Positions 9,415 through 17,914 of a DNA stretch of 64,000 bases are shown piece after piece. The notes below the pieces were generated by a model. That model saw only the letters and a list, made by a program, of their open reading frames with translations. It searched no databases and was not told the origin of the DNA. The DNA comes from CBFHWY01 sp965659675 (lineage in GTDB: Bacteria; Bacteroidota; Bacteroidia; Flavobacteriales_G; Salibacteraceae), in contig CBFHWY010000003.1 of assembly GCA_965659675.1 (NCBI GenBank), positions 10,482 to 74,481 on the forward strand, in the 5' to 3' direction. The position numbers and the translations under genes were made by a program. Each line of letters begins with the position of its first letter. Position 1 is the stretch's first letter.

Positions 9415-10188
9415 TCATAGTTTTTTGGCTTCTTCCCAAAAGACATCCATTTCACTCAAGCTCATTTCATGAAGGTCCTTTCCAAGTTCTTTCGCTTTAG
9501 TCTCCAAATGCTGAAATCGTTTGATAAACTTCTTATTGGTCCGCTCCAAAGCACTTTCCGGGTCAACATCAATAAATCGCGCATAGTTGATCACTGAGAA
9601 TAGGGCATCTCCCAATTCGCCTTCGATCTTCTCTTTTTCAGCGCCTGCTGAAACCTCTTCGTGAAGCTCACTGAGCTCCTCCTGCACCTTATCCCATACC
9701 TGCTCAGGCTTTTCCCAGTCAAAACCCACTCCTCTGGCCTTCTCTTGAATCCTGCTTGCCTTAACCATTGCTGGCAAACTCTTCGGCACACCTTCAAGGA
9801 CCGATTGCTTGCCTTCCTTTAATTTAAGTTTTTCCCAATTGGCCTTGACCTCTTCTTCATCTTTCACCTCAACATCGCCATAGATGTGAGGATGACGATG
9901 TATCAACTTTTCACAGATCCCATTTAGTGCATCAGTGATATCAAATGCTTGTTTTTCCGATCCGATCTTTGCATAGAAGACCATATGCAGCATTAAATCC
10001 CCGATCTCCTTTTTAACCTCCTCAAGGTCATTTTCCAGAATCGCATCTGCCAATTCATAGGTTTCCTCAATGGTGAGTTTTCTCAATGATTCCATGGTTT
10101 GCTTTTGGTCCCATGGACACTTTTCCCTAAGCTCATCCATGATATTGAGCAGTCTTTCAAAAGCAATTAAACGAGGGTCGTTACTCAT
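9415..10188 (-). CDS. mazG: Nucleoside triphosphate pyrophosphohydrolase MazG
   Basis: 257 residues with two MazG repeats. The first has CPWDQKQTMESLRKL, EETYELADAI and the metal-binding GDLMLHMVFYAKIG; the second has EELSELHEEV and GELGDALFSVINYAR. The enzyme hydrolyses (d)NTPs to monophosphates and pyrophosphate and helps clean the nucleotide pool. It converges with der and is divergent from the PagL-like gene with a 36-bp gap. Confidence 0.95.
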   Translation of the reverse strand: MSNDPRLIAFERLLNIMDELREKCPWDQKQTMESLRKLTIEETYELADAILENDLEEVKKEIGDLMLHMVFYAKIGSEKQAFDITDALNGICEKLIHRHPHIYGDVEVKDEEEVKANWEKLKLKEGKQSVLEGVPKSLPAMVKASRIQEKARGVGFDWEKPEQVWDKVQEELSELHEEVSAGAEKEKIEGELGDALFSVINYARFIDVDPESALERTNKKFIKRFQHLETKAKELGKDLHEMSLSEMDVFWEEAKKL

Positions 10189-10224
10189 AAGGCAGTTTTT
10201 AAGGATATTTACAGCATTACAAAT

Positions 10225-11316
10225 ATGCGGTTTAGTCTATTGCTTTTCTGTTTGAGCTGTTTAATTCCTCACCTGTTGCAGGCCGAAGTAGATACTGTTT
10301 CCTATAGCCGATCGCTCAGCCTGAAATATGGTCGAGCAATCCTCTGGGCTCACCGCCCGAGAATGACACACCTTGTTGGGGAAAGCATTCAAAGTGTCGA
10401 AGCCGATCTGCTATTCAAAACCAGGAAGAATCGCTATTGGAAAAAAGCCTACGATCAGCCTGTCCTGGGGCTTCGTTTTCATTATTCAGATCTGGGAAAT
10501 CCAGATCTTGGGACAGCTATTGGCATTCTACCCTTCTTTGACTTTAAACTTCTGGAAGGCAAAAGACTTTCCTTTAACACCTCCTGGGGCTTGGGCATGG
10601 TATGGCTTACACGGCGCTTCGACCTGATCGATAACCGAAAGCATATCGCCATTGGTTCTGCTTTGAATCTATATGTAGGGATCAACGCATCCTTGAGATA
10701 CAAAGTGAGCCCTCAACTCTCATTGAGGGGTTATACGCAGTTCACTCATTTTAGTAACGCTGCTTTTTCTATGCCGAATTTAGGGTTGAATGCTCCTTCT
10801 TTTAATCTAGGCGTTTCGTGGACCAGGAACTATGAAGAAACCGTTCAAAGCAAGCCAGAAGTTCCGACCATATTTCCTAAACGCTCGATCATTGCTGTTG
10901 CGGGTGTCGGTTTTCGGTCAGTCGATGTGCTGAATGAAGAACGCTATCCCGCTTATAATGTCTCCCTTGAATACCTGATCAGACCTCGTTACAAATGGGC
11001 ATGGGTTCCCACTCTTGATCTCTATTACAACGCTGCTATCTACCATCGACTGGAAGCAGAGCCAAAAGGCAATGCAGCTAGCTATAATTCGCAGGCTGGA
11101 ATTTCGGTCAAGTATCATCAGATCGTTGGTCCTATTGAGCTCATGACCGGAATGGGAGTCTATGTGATCGATAAAGCCCGACGAGACGGACTTTTTTACC
11201 ACAAGCTAGGAGCGCGTTTAAAGATCAATGATCATTGGTTCCTGAATTCTACACTGCTGAGTCACTGGGCAAAAGCAGATCATTTTGAACTTGGATTAGC
11301 TTATCGTATCAAATGA
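10225..11316 (+). CDS. Acyloxyacyl hydrolase / lipid A deacylase PagL-like outer-membrane protein
   Basis: 363 residues with signal peptide RFSLLLFCLSCLIPHLLQA. It begins as the Bacteroidota PagL-like family does (hydrophobic strand, then AHRPRMTHLVG, LGLRFHYSDLGNPDLGTAIGI) and holds the HxSN motif THFSNAA with His175 and Ser177, which match the His-Ser active pair of PagL. Expected activity is removal of a lipid A acyl chain at the outer membrane. The C-terminal 150 residues are a further barrel-like part longer than classical PagL. It overlaps the next gene by ATGA, so the two are translationally coupled. Confidence 0.75.
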   Translation: MRFSLLLFCLSCLIPHLLQAEVDTVSYSRSLSLKYGRAILWAHRPRMTHLVGESIQSVEADLLFKTRKNRYWKKAYDQPVLGLRFHYSDLGNPDLGTAIGILPFFDFKLLEGKRLSFNTSWGLGMVWLTRRFDLIDNRKHIAIGSALNLYVGINASLRYKVSPQLSLRGYTQFTHFSNAAFSMPNLGLNAPSFNLGVSWTRNYEETVQSKPEVPTIFPKRSIIAVAGVGFRSVDVLNEERYPAYNVSLEYLIRPRYKWAWVPTLDLYYNAAIYHRLEAEPKGNAASYNSQAGISVKYHQIVGPIELMTGMGVYVIDKARRDGLFYHKLGARLKINDHWFLNSTLLSHWAKADHFELGLAYRIK

Positions 11317-12032
11317 GGTATCTCGTCATTGTCATATCAGTGCTTTTCTTTTCCTGCGAGCGCGACTGTTTTCAAAAATCCGGAGATGAGTCCAGTTTAC
11401 GGATCGAGTTTAGCGACATCAATTATTTGCAAATTGAGAATAGGATCGAGGTTGAGCTGATCAATGATGGATCAAGCTATGCTGAGCTGATCGGACGTGA
11501 GGCTTTTCTGGAAAATATCATTTTTGAGCAAAAGGCTGAAAGCCTGCTGGTGGATCTGGACCAGTCATGTGGCATCATGAATCATCCCGATCAAATCCCA
11601 AAACTGAAACTCTCACTTCCTTCGCTAAACCATCTCTACTTTGCTGGCACTGCTGATCTGTGGTCTGCAGACACACTCGATCGAGACTCTCTAACTATCG
11701 AGTGTTGGAATTCAGCAGGTGACATTGATCTAAACGTAAACATCAAGAAGTTTACTCTGGCAAATCATATTGGCCCGAGTGATATCAGGATAAAAGGTCA
11801 GGCTGATCTGCTATACTTATTTTCAGGTGATATTGGTTATTTGTATCTGCAAGACCTCGATGCAAAGGGGATCTATCTCACCCATGATGCTTATGGCGAA
11901 GTGCATGTTTCTGCTTCGCATACATTGGATGCAAGTATCAATTCCACTGGTGATCTATTCTACTACCGTGAGCCGAAATTCCTGGAGCTTCGACGGAGTG
12001 GTCGGGGCAAAGTAACAAAAGTGACAAACTAG
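11313..12032 (+). CDS. GIN-domain (DUF2807-type) lipoprotein
   Basis: 239 residues. The leader YLVIVISVLFFSC is a lipobox with acylated Cys at residue 14. The rest matches the putative auto-transporter adhesin 'head GIN' fold: a right-handed beta-solenoid of short strands such as LKLSLPSLNHLYFAGTADL, LTIECWNSAGDIDLNV and GDIGYLYLQDLDAKGIYL. Function unknown; probably a periplasmic or surface lipoprotein. It is coupled to the PagL-like gene by a 4-base overlap. Confidence 0.75.
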   Translation: MRYLVIVISVLFFSCERDCFQKSGDESSLRIEFSDINYLQIENRIEVELINDGSSYAELIGREAFLENIIFEQKAESLLVDLDQSCGIMNHPDQIPKLKLSLPSLNHLYFAGTADLWSADTLDRDSLTIECWNSAGDIDLNVNIKKFTLANHIGPSDIRIKGQADLLYLFSGDIGYLYLQDLDAKGIYLTHDAYGEVHVSASHTLDASINSTGDLFYYREPKFLELRRSGRGKVTKVTN

Positions 12033-12064
12033 CCCTTTTGTGATCAATTTGCCTTTCAAGCTGT

Positions 12065-12072
12065 TATCTTTG
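12065..12072 (+). promoter_or_regulatory. -7 promoter box four bases before the mini-protein start
   Basis: TATCTTTG matches TAnnTTTG. The next gene's ATG is at 12077, so transcription would begin at or just inside the start codon. Confidence 0.5.
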
Positions 12073-12076
12073 TAGC

Positions 12077-12268
12077 ATGAATTGGACTTTAATACTTGTT
12101 TCGATCGCTTTATTAGCACTTGCCTTTGCTGGAATTGCCATTAAGATCCTGGTAAAGAAGGAAGGGAAATTCTCAGGAACCTGTGCCTCAAATAGTCCGT
12201 ATTTGAACGAAGAGGGTAAACCCTGTAGTTTTTGCGGAGCGCTTCCTGAAGAACAATGTAAGTCTTAA
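12077..12268 (+). CDS. Small one-helix membrane protein with four cysteines; candidate NqrM equivalent
   Basis: 63 residues. A single membrane helix spans about residues 3-24 (WTLILVSIALLALAFAGIAI), followed by a short tail with Cys36, Cys50, Cys53 and Cys61, the middle two in CSFC. NqrM (DUF539), required for iron loading of Na+-NQR in Vibrio, has the same plan: one N-terminal helix and four cysteines. Here the gene converges with apbE at the end of the nqr cluster, its stop overlapping the apbE stop by four bases. The family link is inferred from architecture and place, not from sequence match. Confidence 0.6.
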   Translation: MNWTLILVSIALLALAFAGIAIKILVKKEGKFSGTCASNSPYLNEEGKPCSFCGALPEEQCKS

Positions 12269-13308
12269 TTCTCGTACACCTTCAAGCTCTTATCCTCCTC
12301 ATCCTGATAGATGAGATATACCTTAAGATCCTCATTTAATTTCTCCAGGAAGGCAATAGAGGGCTTAAGTCCCAATACCATGCAAATAGTTGCCAGCGCA
12401 TCGGATTTAGCGGCATTGTCAGAAACGATTGTCGCGCTGAGCAGATTATGTCTGACTGGAAAGCCTGTGGAGGGATCAATGGTATGAGAATAGCGCAATC
12501 CATCCATTTCGTAAAACTTACGATAACTACCTGAGGTTGCCACCGCCTTGTTCTTAAGCTCGAGGATCTTCTGGATCTCTCTCCCTTTTTCTGGATCCAT
12601 TGGTTTGTCAATTCCTACCTTCCAGGCTTTTCCATCTGGTTTAGCATCACCCAGCCTCATTTCTCCGCCTAGTTCTACCATAAATGAACTTACTCCTTTC
12701 GACATGAGGAATTCAGTCAGGAGATCGACTGAATAGCCCTGTGCAATGGCATTAAAATCCAACTGAGCGCCAGGTCTTCGCTTAAGCAACAACTCCTCTC
12801 CAGCATCCGCTAGCGACATTTGATCATCCTCAAAGCCAACATAGCTTAGCAGGCTATCCACTTTAGCAGTATCCATCTTTGATCTATTGTTGAGTCCAAA
12901 GCCCCATGCATTTACCAGAGGCATCACACTTGGGTCAAAGGCTCCTTTGCTCAGCGTGTAGTAATACTTTGATTGTTCAAACATCTCAGAGAAAAGTCCG
13001 AAGGTATCTTGGATAGCTTGGCTTGGTTCTTTGGATTTGTTAATCTGACTAATGATTGAAGTGGGCACCCAATTCGACAAGCTATTATCGAATCTGGTTA
13101 GCAAACTATCCAGCTGCCTCTGTTTTATGCTTTCGACCTTAGAATAGTAGATCACATTATATGTTGTGCCCTGGGCCTTTCCTCGGATCTGAAACTTCTT
13201 TTCCTTGTCAAGCTCGGCATTCGAACCGCTTTCCTGACAGCTCCAAAACATCAAAAAAAAGCCTCCCAAAATTAAGAGGGAGGCCTTATTAAATCTTGCG
13301 TAATTCAT
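12265..13308 (-). CDS. apbE: FAD:protein FMN transferase ApbE (lipoprotein)
   Basis: 347 residues. ApbE attaches FMN to the threonine of NqrB and NqrC. The ATG at 13308 opens a lipoprotein leader (LILGGFFLMFWSC, Cys24). Downstream are family segments: GTTYNVIYYS, NAWGFGL, DFNAIAQGYSVD, ELGGEMRLG and the late metal/FAD site SHTIDPSTGFP with SDALATICMVLG. It starts one base after the nqrF stop codon. Codons 9-19 form an intrinsic terminator, so only part of the nqr transcripts may reach the gene. Confidence 0.95.
   Translation of the reverse strand: MNYARFNKASLLILGGFFLMFWSCQESGSNAELDKEKKFQIRGKAQGTTYNVIYYSKVESIKQRQLDSLLTRFDNSLSNWVPTSIISQINKSKEPSQAIQDTFGLFSEMFEQSKYYYTLSKGAFDPSVMPLVNAWGFGLNNRSKMDTAKVDSLLSYVGFEDDQMSLADAGEELLLKRRPGAQLDFNAIAQGYSVDLLTEFLMSKGVSSFMVELGGEMRLGDAKPDGKAWKVGIDKPMDPEKGREIQKILELKNKAVATSGSYRKFYEMDGLRYSHTIDPSTGFPVRHNLLSATIVSDNAAKSDALATICMVLGLKPSIAFLEKLNEDLKVYLIYQDEEDKSLKVYEN
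13253..13284 (-). terminator. Intrinsic terminator inside the 5' codons of apbE
   Basis: On the minus strand GCCTCCC (13284-13278) pairs perfectly with GGGAGGC (13267-13261) across a 10-base loop and runs into T8 (13260-13253). It lies 24-55 bases after the apbE start codon and encodes residues A-S-L-L-I-L-G-G-F-F-L of the signal peptide. Confidence 0.8.
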
Positions 13309-13309
13309 T

Positions 13310-14620
13310 TTAACCACCGAAGTCGTCAAATGAAACATTCTCTGGTGGTACACCCCAGTCGTCGCACATCTTCAGTACTGCCTGGTTCATGAGTGGTGGA
13401 CCACAGAAATAGAATTCAATATCCTCTGGTGCGTCGTGCTTTTTGAGATATTGATCGATCACCGCCTGGTGTACAAATCCTGTGAATCCATCACCATCTG
13501 GATCATCCATATCCTTTTTCTCCGTCCAGTTATCTTCTGGAAGCGGTTCTGACAAGACCACATAGAAGTTAAAGTTCGGGAATTCCTCCTCGATCTTCTT
13601 AAAGTGCTCCAGGTAGAATAATTCGCGACGCGAACGTCCCCCGTACCAGTAAGTCACTTTTCTGTTGGTCTTTAAGGTATGGAACAAGTGGAAAAGGTGT
13701 GATCTCATTGGAGCCATACCTGCTCCACCACCGATGTATACCATTTCCGAATCCGTTTCTTTGATAAAGAACTCACCATAAGGTCCTGAAATCGTCACCT
13801 TATCTCCTGGTTTTCTACCAAATACATAAGAAGAACAGATTCCCGGATTTACATCCATCCATTTGTTATTTGCTCTATCCCAGGGTGGAGTAGCAATACG
13901 AATGTTCAACATGATGATATTTCCTTCTGCAGGGTGGTTAGCCATTGAATAGGCGCGGAAGATCTCCTCATCATTCTTCATTTTCAGATCCCACAGCCCG
14001 AATTTGTCCCATTCAGTTTTGAAATCCATTGGATCTCTTCCGTGGAATTTAACCAGGTCTGGGTGAGCTTCAATATCGATATCCTTAAAGTCAACCACAG
14101 TTGGTGGCACATCGATCTGAATATATCCTCCCGCTTCAAAATCGAGATTCTCACCTTCTGGCAGCTTCACAACGAACTCCTTGATGAAGGATGCCACGTT
14201 GTAATTCGAAACCACTTCACATTCCCATTTCTTGATACCAAAGATCTCCTCTGGAATGGAGATCTTCATATCATTTTTGATCTTCACCTGGCAGCCCAAA
14301 CGCCAGTCATTGGCAATCTCTTTTCTGTTGAAGTAAGGCTTCTCAGTAGGAAGGATCTCTCCTCCTCCATCGTGCACCTGACACTTACACATGGCACAGG
14401 TTCCACCACCACCGCATGCCGATGGTAGGAAGATCTTATTGTTACCAAGCGTTGAAAGGATCGTACTTCCTGCTTCTACTTCAATTGTTTTCTCGCCATT
14501 GATCTCAAGTTTTACCAATCCTGAAGGAGACAATTTTGCTTTTGCGAACAGAAGCAATGAAACCAAAAGGAGAAGAACAACTAAAAAGACCGCAATGGTC
14601 GCTATGATCGTTACACCCAT
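13310..14620 (-). CDS. nqrF: Na+-translocating NADH:quinone reductase subunit F
   Basis: 436 residues. NqrF is the NADH entry point. An N-terminal membrane helix (IIATIAVFLVVLLLLVSLLLF) leads to a plant-type 2Fe-2S ferredoxin domain with SACGGGGTCAMCKCQ and a later ligand LGCQ. The FAD domain has RAYSMAN; the NADH domain has GGGAGMAPMRSH and ends in the family tail DDFGG. It is the last subunit gene in the run; apbE follows directly. Confidence 0.98.
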   Translation of the reverse strand: MGVTIIATIAVFLVVLLLLVSLLLFAKAKLSPSGLVKLEINGEKTIEVEAGSTILSTLGNNKIFLPSACGGGGTCAMCKCQVHDGGGEILPTEKPYFNRKEIANDWRLGCQVKIKNDMKISIPEEIFGIKKWECEVVSNYNVASFIKEFVVKLPEGENLDFEAGGYIQIDVPPTVVDFKDIDIEAHPDLVKFHGRDPMDFKTEWDKFGLWDLKMKNDEEIFRAYSMANHPAEGNIIMLNIRIATPPWDRANNKWMDVNPGICSSYVFGRKPGDKVTISGPYGEFFIKETDSEMVYIGGGAGMAPMRSHLFHLFHTLKTNRKVTYWYGGRSRRELFYLEHFKKIEEEFPNFNFYVVLSEPLPEDNWTEKKDMDDPDGDGFTGFVHQAVIDQYLKKHDAPEDIEFYFCGPPLMNQAVLKMCDDWGVPPENVSFDDFGG

Positions 14621-14633
14621 AATATCTTATTTC

Positions 14634-15251
14634 TTATAGTTCAATACCCATAAAACTCATAAATGCTATTCCCATCAATCCGGTGATGATGAACGTGATC
14701 CCTAGTCCACGAAGTGGGGCGGGAACATCTGAATAGCGGATCTTTTCTCGAATGGCGGCTATGGCTACAATGGCCAAAAACCAACCAACCCCGGAACCAA
14801 GTCCAAATGCGGAAGCTTCTGTGATGGTGGCGTACTGTCTTTCTTGCATGAATAGAGCTCCTCCCAGAATTGAGCAGTTCACTGCGATCAATGGAAGGAA
14901 TATTCCAAGTGCTCCGTAAAGTGCAGGGGCAAACTTTTCTACGATCATCTCAACCAATTGAACCATCGAGGCAATCACTGCGATGAACATGATAAAGCTC
15001 AAAAAGCTAAGGTCTACAGAAGCCATCTCAGGTGATATCCACTTAAGGGCCCCTTCCTTTAGTACAAAATTTTCTAGAAGATAGTTAATCGGAACTGTGA
15101 TCCCGAGAACGAAGATGACCGCAAATCCGAGTCCAACTCCAGTTTTGACTGTTTTGGAAACTGCCAAATAAGAGCACATTCCCAGAAAGTAGGCGAAGAT
15201 CATATTGTCGATGAAGATCGCCCTGACGAAAATATTAACGAGTTCTTGCAT
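14634..15251 (-). CDS. nqrE: Na+-NQR subunit E
   Basis: 205 residues with about six membrane helices. The two intramembrane cysteines known to bind the Fe-S centre with NqrD are present in GMCSYLAVSK (near residue 26) and AVNCSILGGALF. The C-terminus ends in LMGIAFMSFMGIEL, typical of NqrE. Six bases separate it from nqrD. Confidence 0.98.
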   Translation of the reverse strand: MQELVNIFVRAIFIDNMIFAYFLGMCSYLAVSKTVKTGVGLGFAVIFVLGITVPINYLLENFVLKEGALKWISPEMASVDLSFLSFIMFIAVIASMVQLVEMIVEKFAPALYGALGIFLPLIAVNCSILGGALFMQERQYATITEASAFGLGSGVGWFLAIVAIAAIREKIRYSDVPAPLRGLGITFIITGLMGIAFMSFMGIEL

Positions 15252-15257
15252 GGCTAA

Positions 15258-15950
15258 TTAGTTTTCTTCGATGAGTTTAGTATTTCTTGCACGTTGGATC
15301 CAAATGATAATTCCTGTAATCACCAATGCCATTGGTGGAAGAATCATGAAGTTATTGTTCATGAATCCAATACTGTAAAGGCCAGTACCGGCCGCTGAAT
15401 CACCAAACAATTCAAATCCATAAAATTTACCACTTCCAAAGATCTCTCTCACAACTGATACTGCGATAAGTATCCAGGCATATCCCATGGCATTTCCGAC
15501 TCCATCAAGGACAGATGGCCAGGGCTTATTACCCAAAGCAAAGGCTTCGAGTCGACCCATGATGATACAGTTTGTGATGATCAGCCCTACGAACACTGAA
15601 AGTGCTTTACTCACATCGTAAACAAAAGCCTTCAACACCTGGTCAACTAAGATCACCAGTGATGCTACCACCACAAGCTGAACAATGATCCTGATCCGAT
15701 CGGGAATAGAGTTTCTCAAGAGTGATACTGTTAGGTTCCCCGCCATCATAACGAAGAGTACCGACAAACTCATTACCACGGCTTGCTTCACCTGAACAGT
15801 GATCGCTAGCGCCGAACAAATACCCAGCACTTGCACGGTGATCGGGTTATGATCATCCAAAGGATCTGTAAGGAGCTTTTTGTTCTTCTTCGAGAACAAA
15901 GGCTCAGATGCCTTTTTGACTTCTTGTACTTCTGCAGTTTCTGTACTCAT
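15258..15950 (-). CDS. nqrD: Na+-NQR subunit D
   Basis: 230 residues. A 35-residue soluble start is followed by about six membrane helices. The Fe-S ligand cysteines lie in LGICSALAIT and TNCIIMGRLEAFA. Together with NqrE it forms the central membrane pseudo-dimer of the sodium pump. It is packed six bases after nqrC and before nqrE. Confidence 0.98.
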   Translation of the reverse strand: MSTETAEVQEVKKASEPLFSKKNKKLLTDPLDDHNPITVQVLGICSALAITVQVKQAVVMSLSVLFVMMAGNLTVSLLRNSIPDRIRIIVQLVVVASLVILVDQVLKAFVYDVSKALSVFVGLIITNCIIMGRLEAFALGNKPWPSVLDGVGNAMGYAWILIAVSVVREIFGSGKFYGFELFGDSAAGTGLYSIGFMNNNFMILPPMALVITGIIIWIQRARNTKLIEEN

Positions 15951-15956
15951 AGCAGA

Positions 15957-16676
15957 TTAGTTTTGGTTATCGAAATAGTTTTTATAGATGGCCATGGTGC
16001 GCTGAATCATTTCTTCGACGCCTTTACTGGTGATGGTACCACCGGTGATACCATCCACTCCATACTGGGTTTCGCTTCCACCGCCTCCTTTGAGAACGGT
16101 GAAATCTACATCACCATCCTTGTATACCTTATCACCAGGAAATTGAGATTGAAAGCCAGCAGTATTAATCTCTGCTCCCAAACCAGGAGTTTCAGTCTTG
16201 TGATCAAATGATGCCCCGTATATTGTATTGTAGTCAGACTCAAGGGACATAAAACCCCAAACCGGACCCCAAAGCCCAGTTCCTACCAATGGAATCACTG
16301 CATACTCCTTTCCATCCTTCTGACAAATAAAGAGTGGGTATTCCATTTCATCCTTGCTTCTCGCATTGGCTTTAAGCTCCCTGTATTGTTTTTTGATATC
16401 AACATCAAAAGCAGTTACATCACCTTCAACGACCTCGCCTTTTTGGTTCAATACAACTTGGTCTGTCACATATTTATCAAAAGTCTCTCCGGCCTCATCC
16501 CTGTTGACATCAATATTGATCGCAGAAAGAATATTTTGCATTTTTTCTTTCTGGATATTATCCTTTTGAAATGGCTTCAGTCCCATTGCTGCCAAAGACA
16601 GTAATGCACCTACAACCACTACCATAGCGATTGCAAAGCCAAAAGTAAAACCGTTGCTATTCTTATCCAATGCCAT
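15957..16676 (-). CDS. nqrC: Na+-NQR subunit C
   Basis: 239 residues with one N-terminal helix and a periplasmic FMN domain. The flavinylation motif is GITGGTITSKG near residue 217, where family members mostly have SGAT; the second Thr would carry FMN linked by ApbE. GAEINTAGFQSQFPG and VWGFMSLESDYNTIYG are typical segments. It starts one base after the nqrB stop. Confidence 0.97.
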   Translation of the reverse strand: MALDKNSNGFTFGFAIAMVVVVGALLSLAAMGLKPFQKDNIQKEKMQNILSAINIDVNRDEAGETFDKYVTDQVVLNQKGEVVEGDVTAFDVDIKKQYRELKANARSKDEMEYPLFICQKDGKEYAVIPLVGTGLWGPVWGFMSLESDYNTIYGASFDHKTETPGLGAEINTAGFQSQFPGDKVYKDGDVDFTVLKGGGGSETQYGVDGITGGTITSKGVEEMIQRTMAIYKNYFDNQN

Positions 16677-16677
16677 C

Positions 16678-17904
16678 TTAAGCAGTTTGTACGATTAATC
16701 TTTTTTGTCTTCTCTTCACGTTTGCCTGGATCACATAGTGATCGATCAATGGTGCCATCACGTTCATGAACAAAATAGCCATCATGATCCCCTCAGGATA
16801 GGCCGGGTTGAACACCCGAATCATAATTCCGAGGAAGCCTGCAAAGAATCCATAGATCCATTTCCCAGTTTCTGTTTGTGCTGCTGAAACAGGGTCGGTA
16901 GCCATAAATACCATTCCGAACATAAAGCCACCGATCAGCAGTTGATGAAGTGGATTCACATCCATAAAAGCGTTTGAACCCGCGAGATTGAAGATCCATC
17001 CCATAGAAAGACCACCAAGGAACATAGAGAACATGATCTTCCATGATCCGATCCCTGTGATGATCAGTAGCGCTGCTCCTAAGAGGCAAGCCAGTGCTGA
17101 GGTTTCGCCAACTGATCCAGGAATGAATCCAAGGAAAGAATTCATCATGCTATAGGTTCCACCTGCGTCAAATTGCGTCATCACTCCCGCTACAGCTTCA
17201 GTACTTTTATCTACTCCAACAGTACTCGCAAGGTCGCCAAGTGCTGTGGCTCCAGTGAAACCATCAACTTCTGCTCTTACCTCAGGTGAGTTAGCGATCC
17301 AAACATTATTACCCGACATTTTAGTTGGGTAAGCAAAGAACAGAAATGCCCTTGCTGTAAGTGCAGGATTCAGGATATTCATTCCAGTTCCTCCGAATAC
17401 CTCCTTACCTATTACCACGGCAAAGATCGTAGCTACAGCCACCATCCAAAGTGGCACATCTACTGGCATACACAGTGGAATAAGCATTCCCGAAACAAGA
17501 AATCCCTCCTGAATTGAGTGTCTTTTTACAATACAGAAGAGAAATTCAACACCAAGACCAACTGCGTAGGAAACAACTACCAGTGGTAGCACCTTCCAGG
17601 CACCAAAGAATATCTTATCCCAAAATCCTTCTCCTAGTACAGTGTACTCTCCAAGAGCAGCATAATATTGGTGTCCAGTATTCCAGATACCAAACAATAG
17701 GCATGGTACCAGAGCAAGGATGACCATTACCATGGTACGCTTCAAGTCAATGCTGTCGCGAATATGTGCTCCTCTTTTGGTGGCATGACCAGGAACAAAC
17801 AAGAAGGTTGAAAAGCCGTCAAATACCGGCCATAGTTTTTCAAATTTGCCTCCCTTTTCAAATTGAGGCTCAAGCTTTTCTACTATATCTCTTAAAAATT
17901 TCAT
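16678..17904 (-). CDS. nqrB: Na+-NQR subunit B
   Basis: 408 residues with about ten membrane helices. The covalent FMN site is the Thr in DGFTGATALG. It forms the main sodium channel subunit and binds riboflavin and quinone. LNPALTARAFLFFAYP and FMATDPVSAAQTETGKW are family segments. Ten bases follow nqrA. Confidence 0.98.
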   Translation of the reverse strand: MKFLRDIVEKLEPQFEKGGKFEKLWPVFDGFSTFLFVPGHATKRGAHIRDSIDLKRTMVMVILALVPCLLFGIWNTGHQYYAALGEYTVLGEGFWDKIFFGAWKVLPLVVVSYAVGLGVEFLFCIVKRHSIQEGFLVSGMLIPLCMPVDVPLWMVAVATIFAVVIGKEVFGGTGMNILNPALTARAFLFFAYPTKMSGNNVWIANSPEVRAEVDGFTGATALGDLASTVGVDKSTEAVAGVMTQFDAGGTYSMMNSFLGFIPGSVGETSALACLLGAALLIITGIGSWKIMFSMFLGGLSMGWIFNLAGSNAFMDVNPLHQLLIGGFMFGMVFMATDPVSAAQTETGKWIYGFFAGFLGIMIRVFNPAYPEGIMMAILFMNVMAPLIDHYVIQANVKRRQKRLIVQTA

Positions 17905-17914
17905 AGTAATTCTT

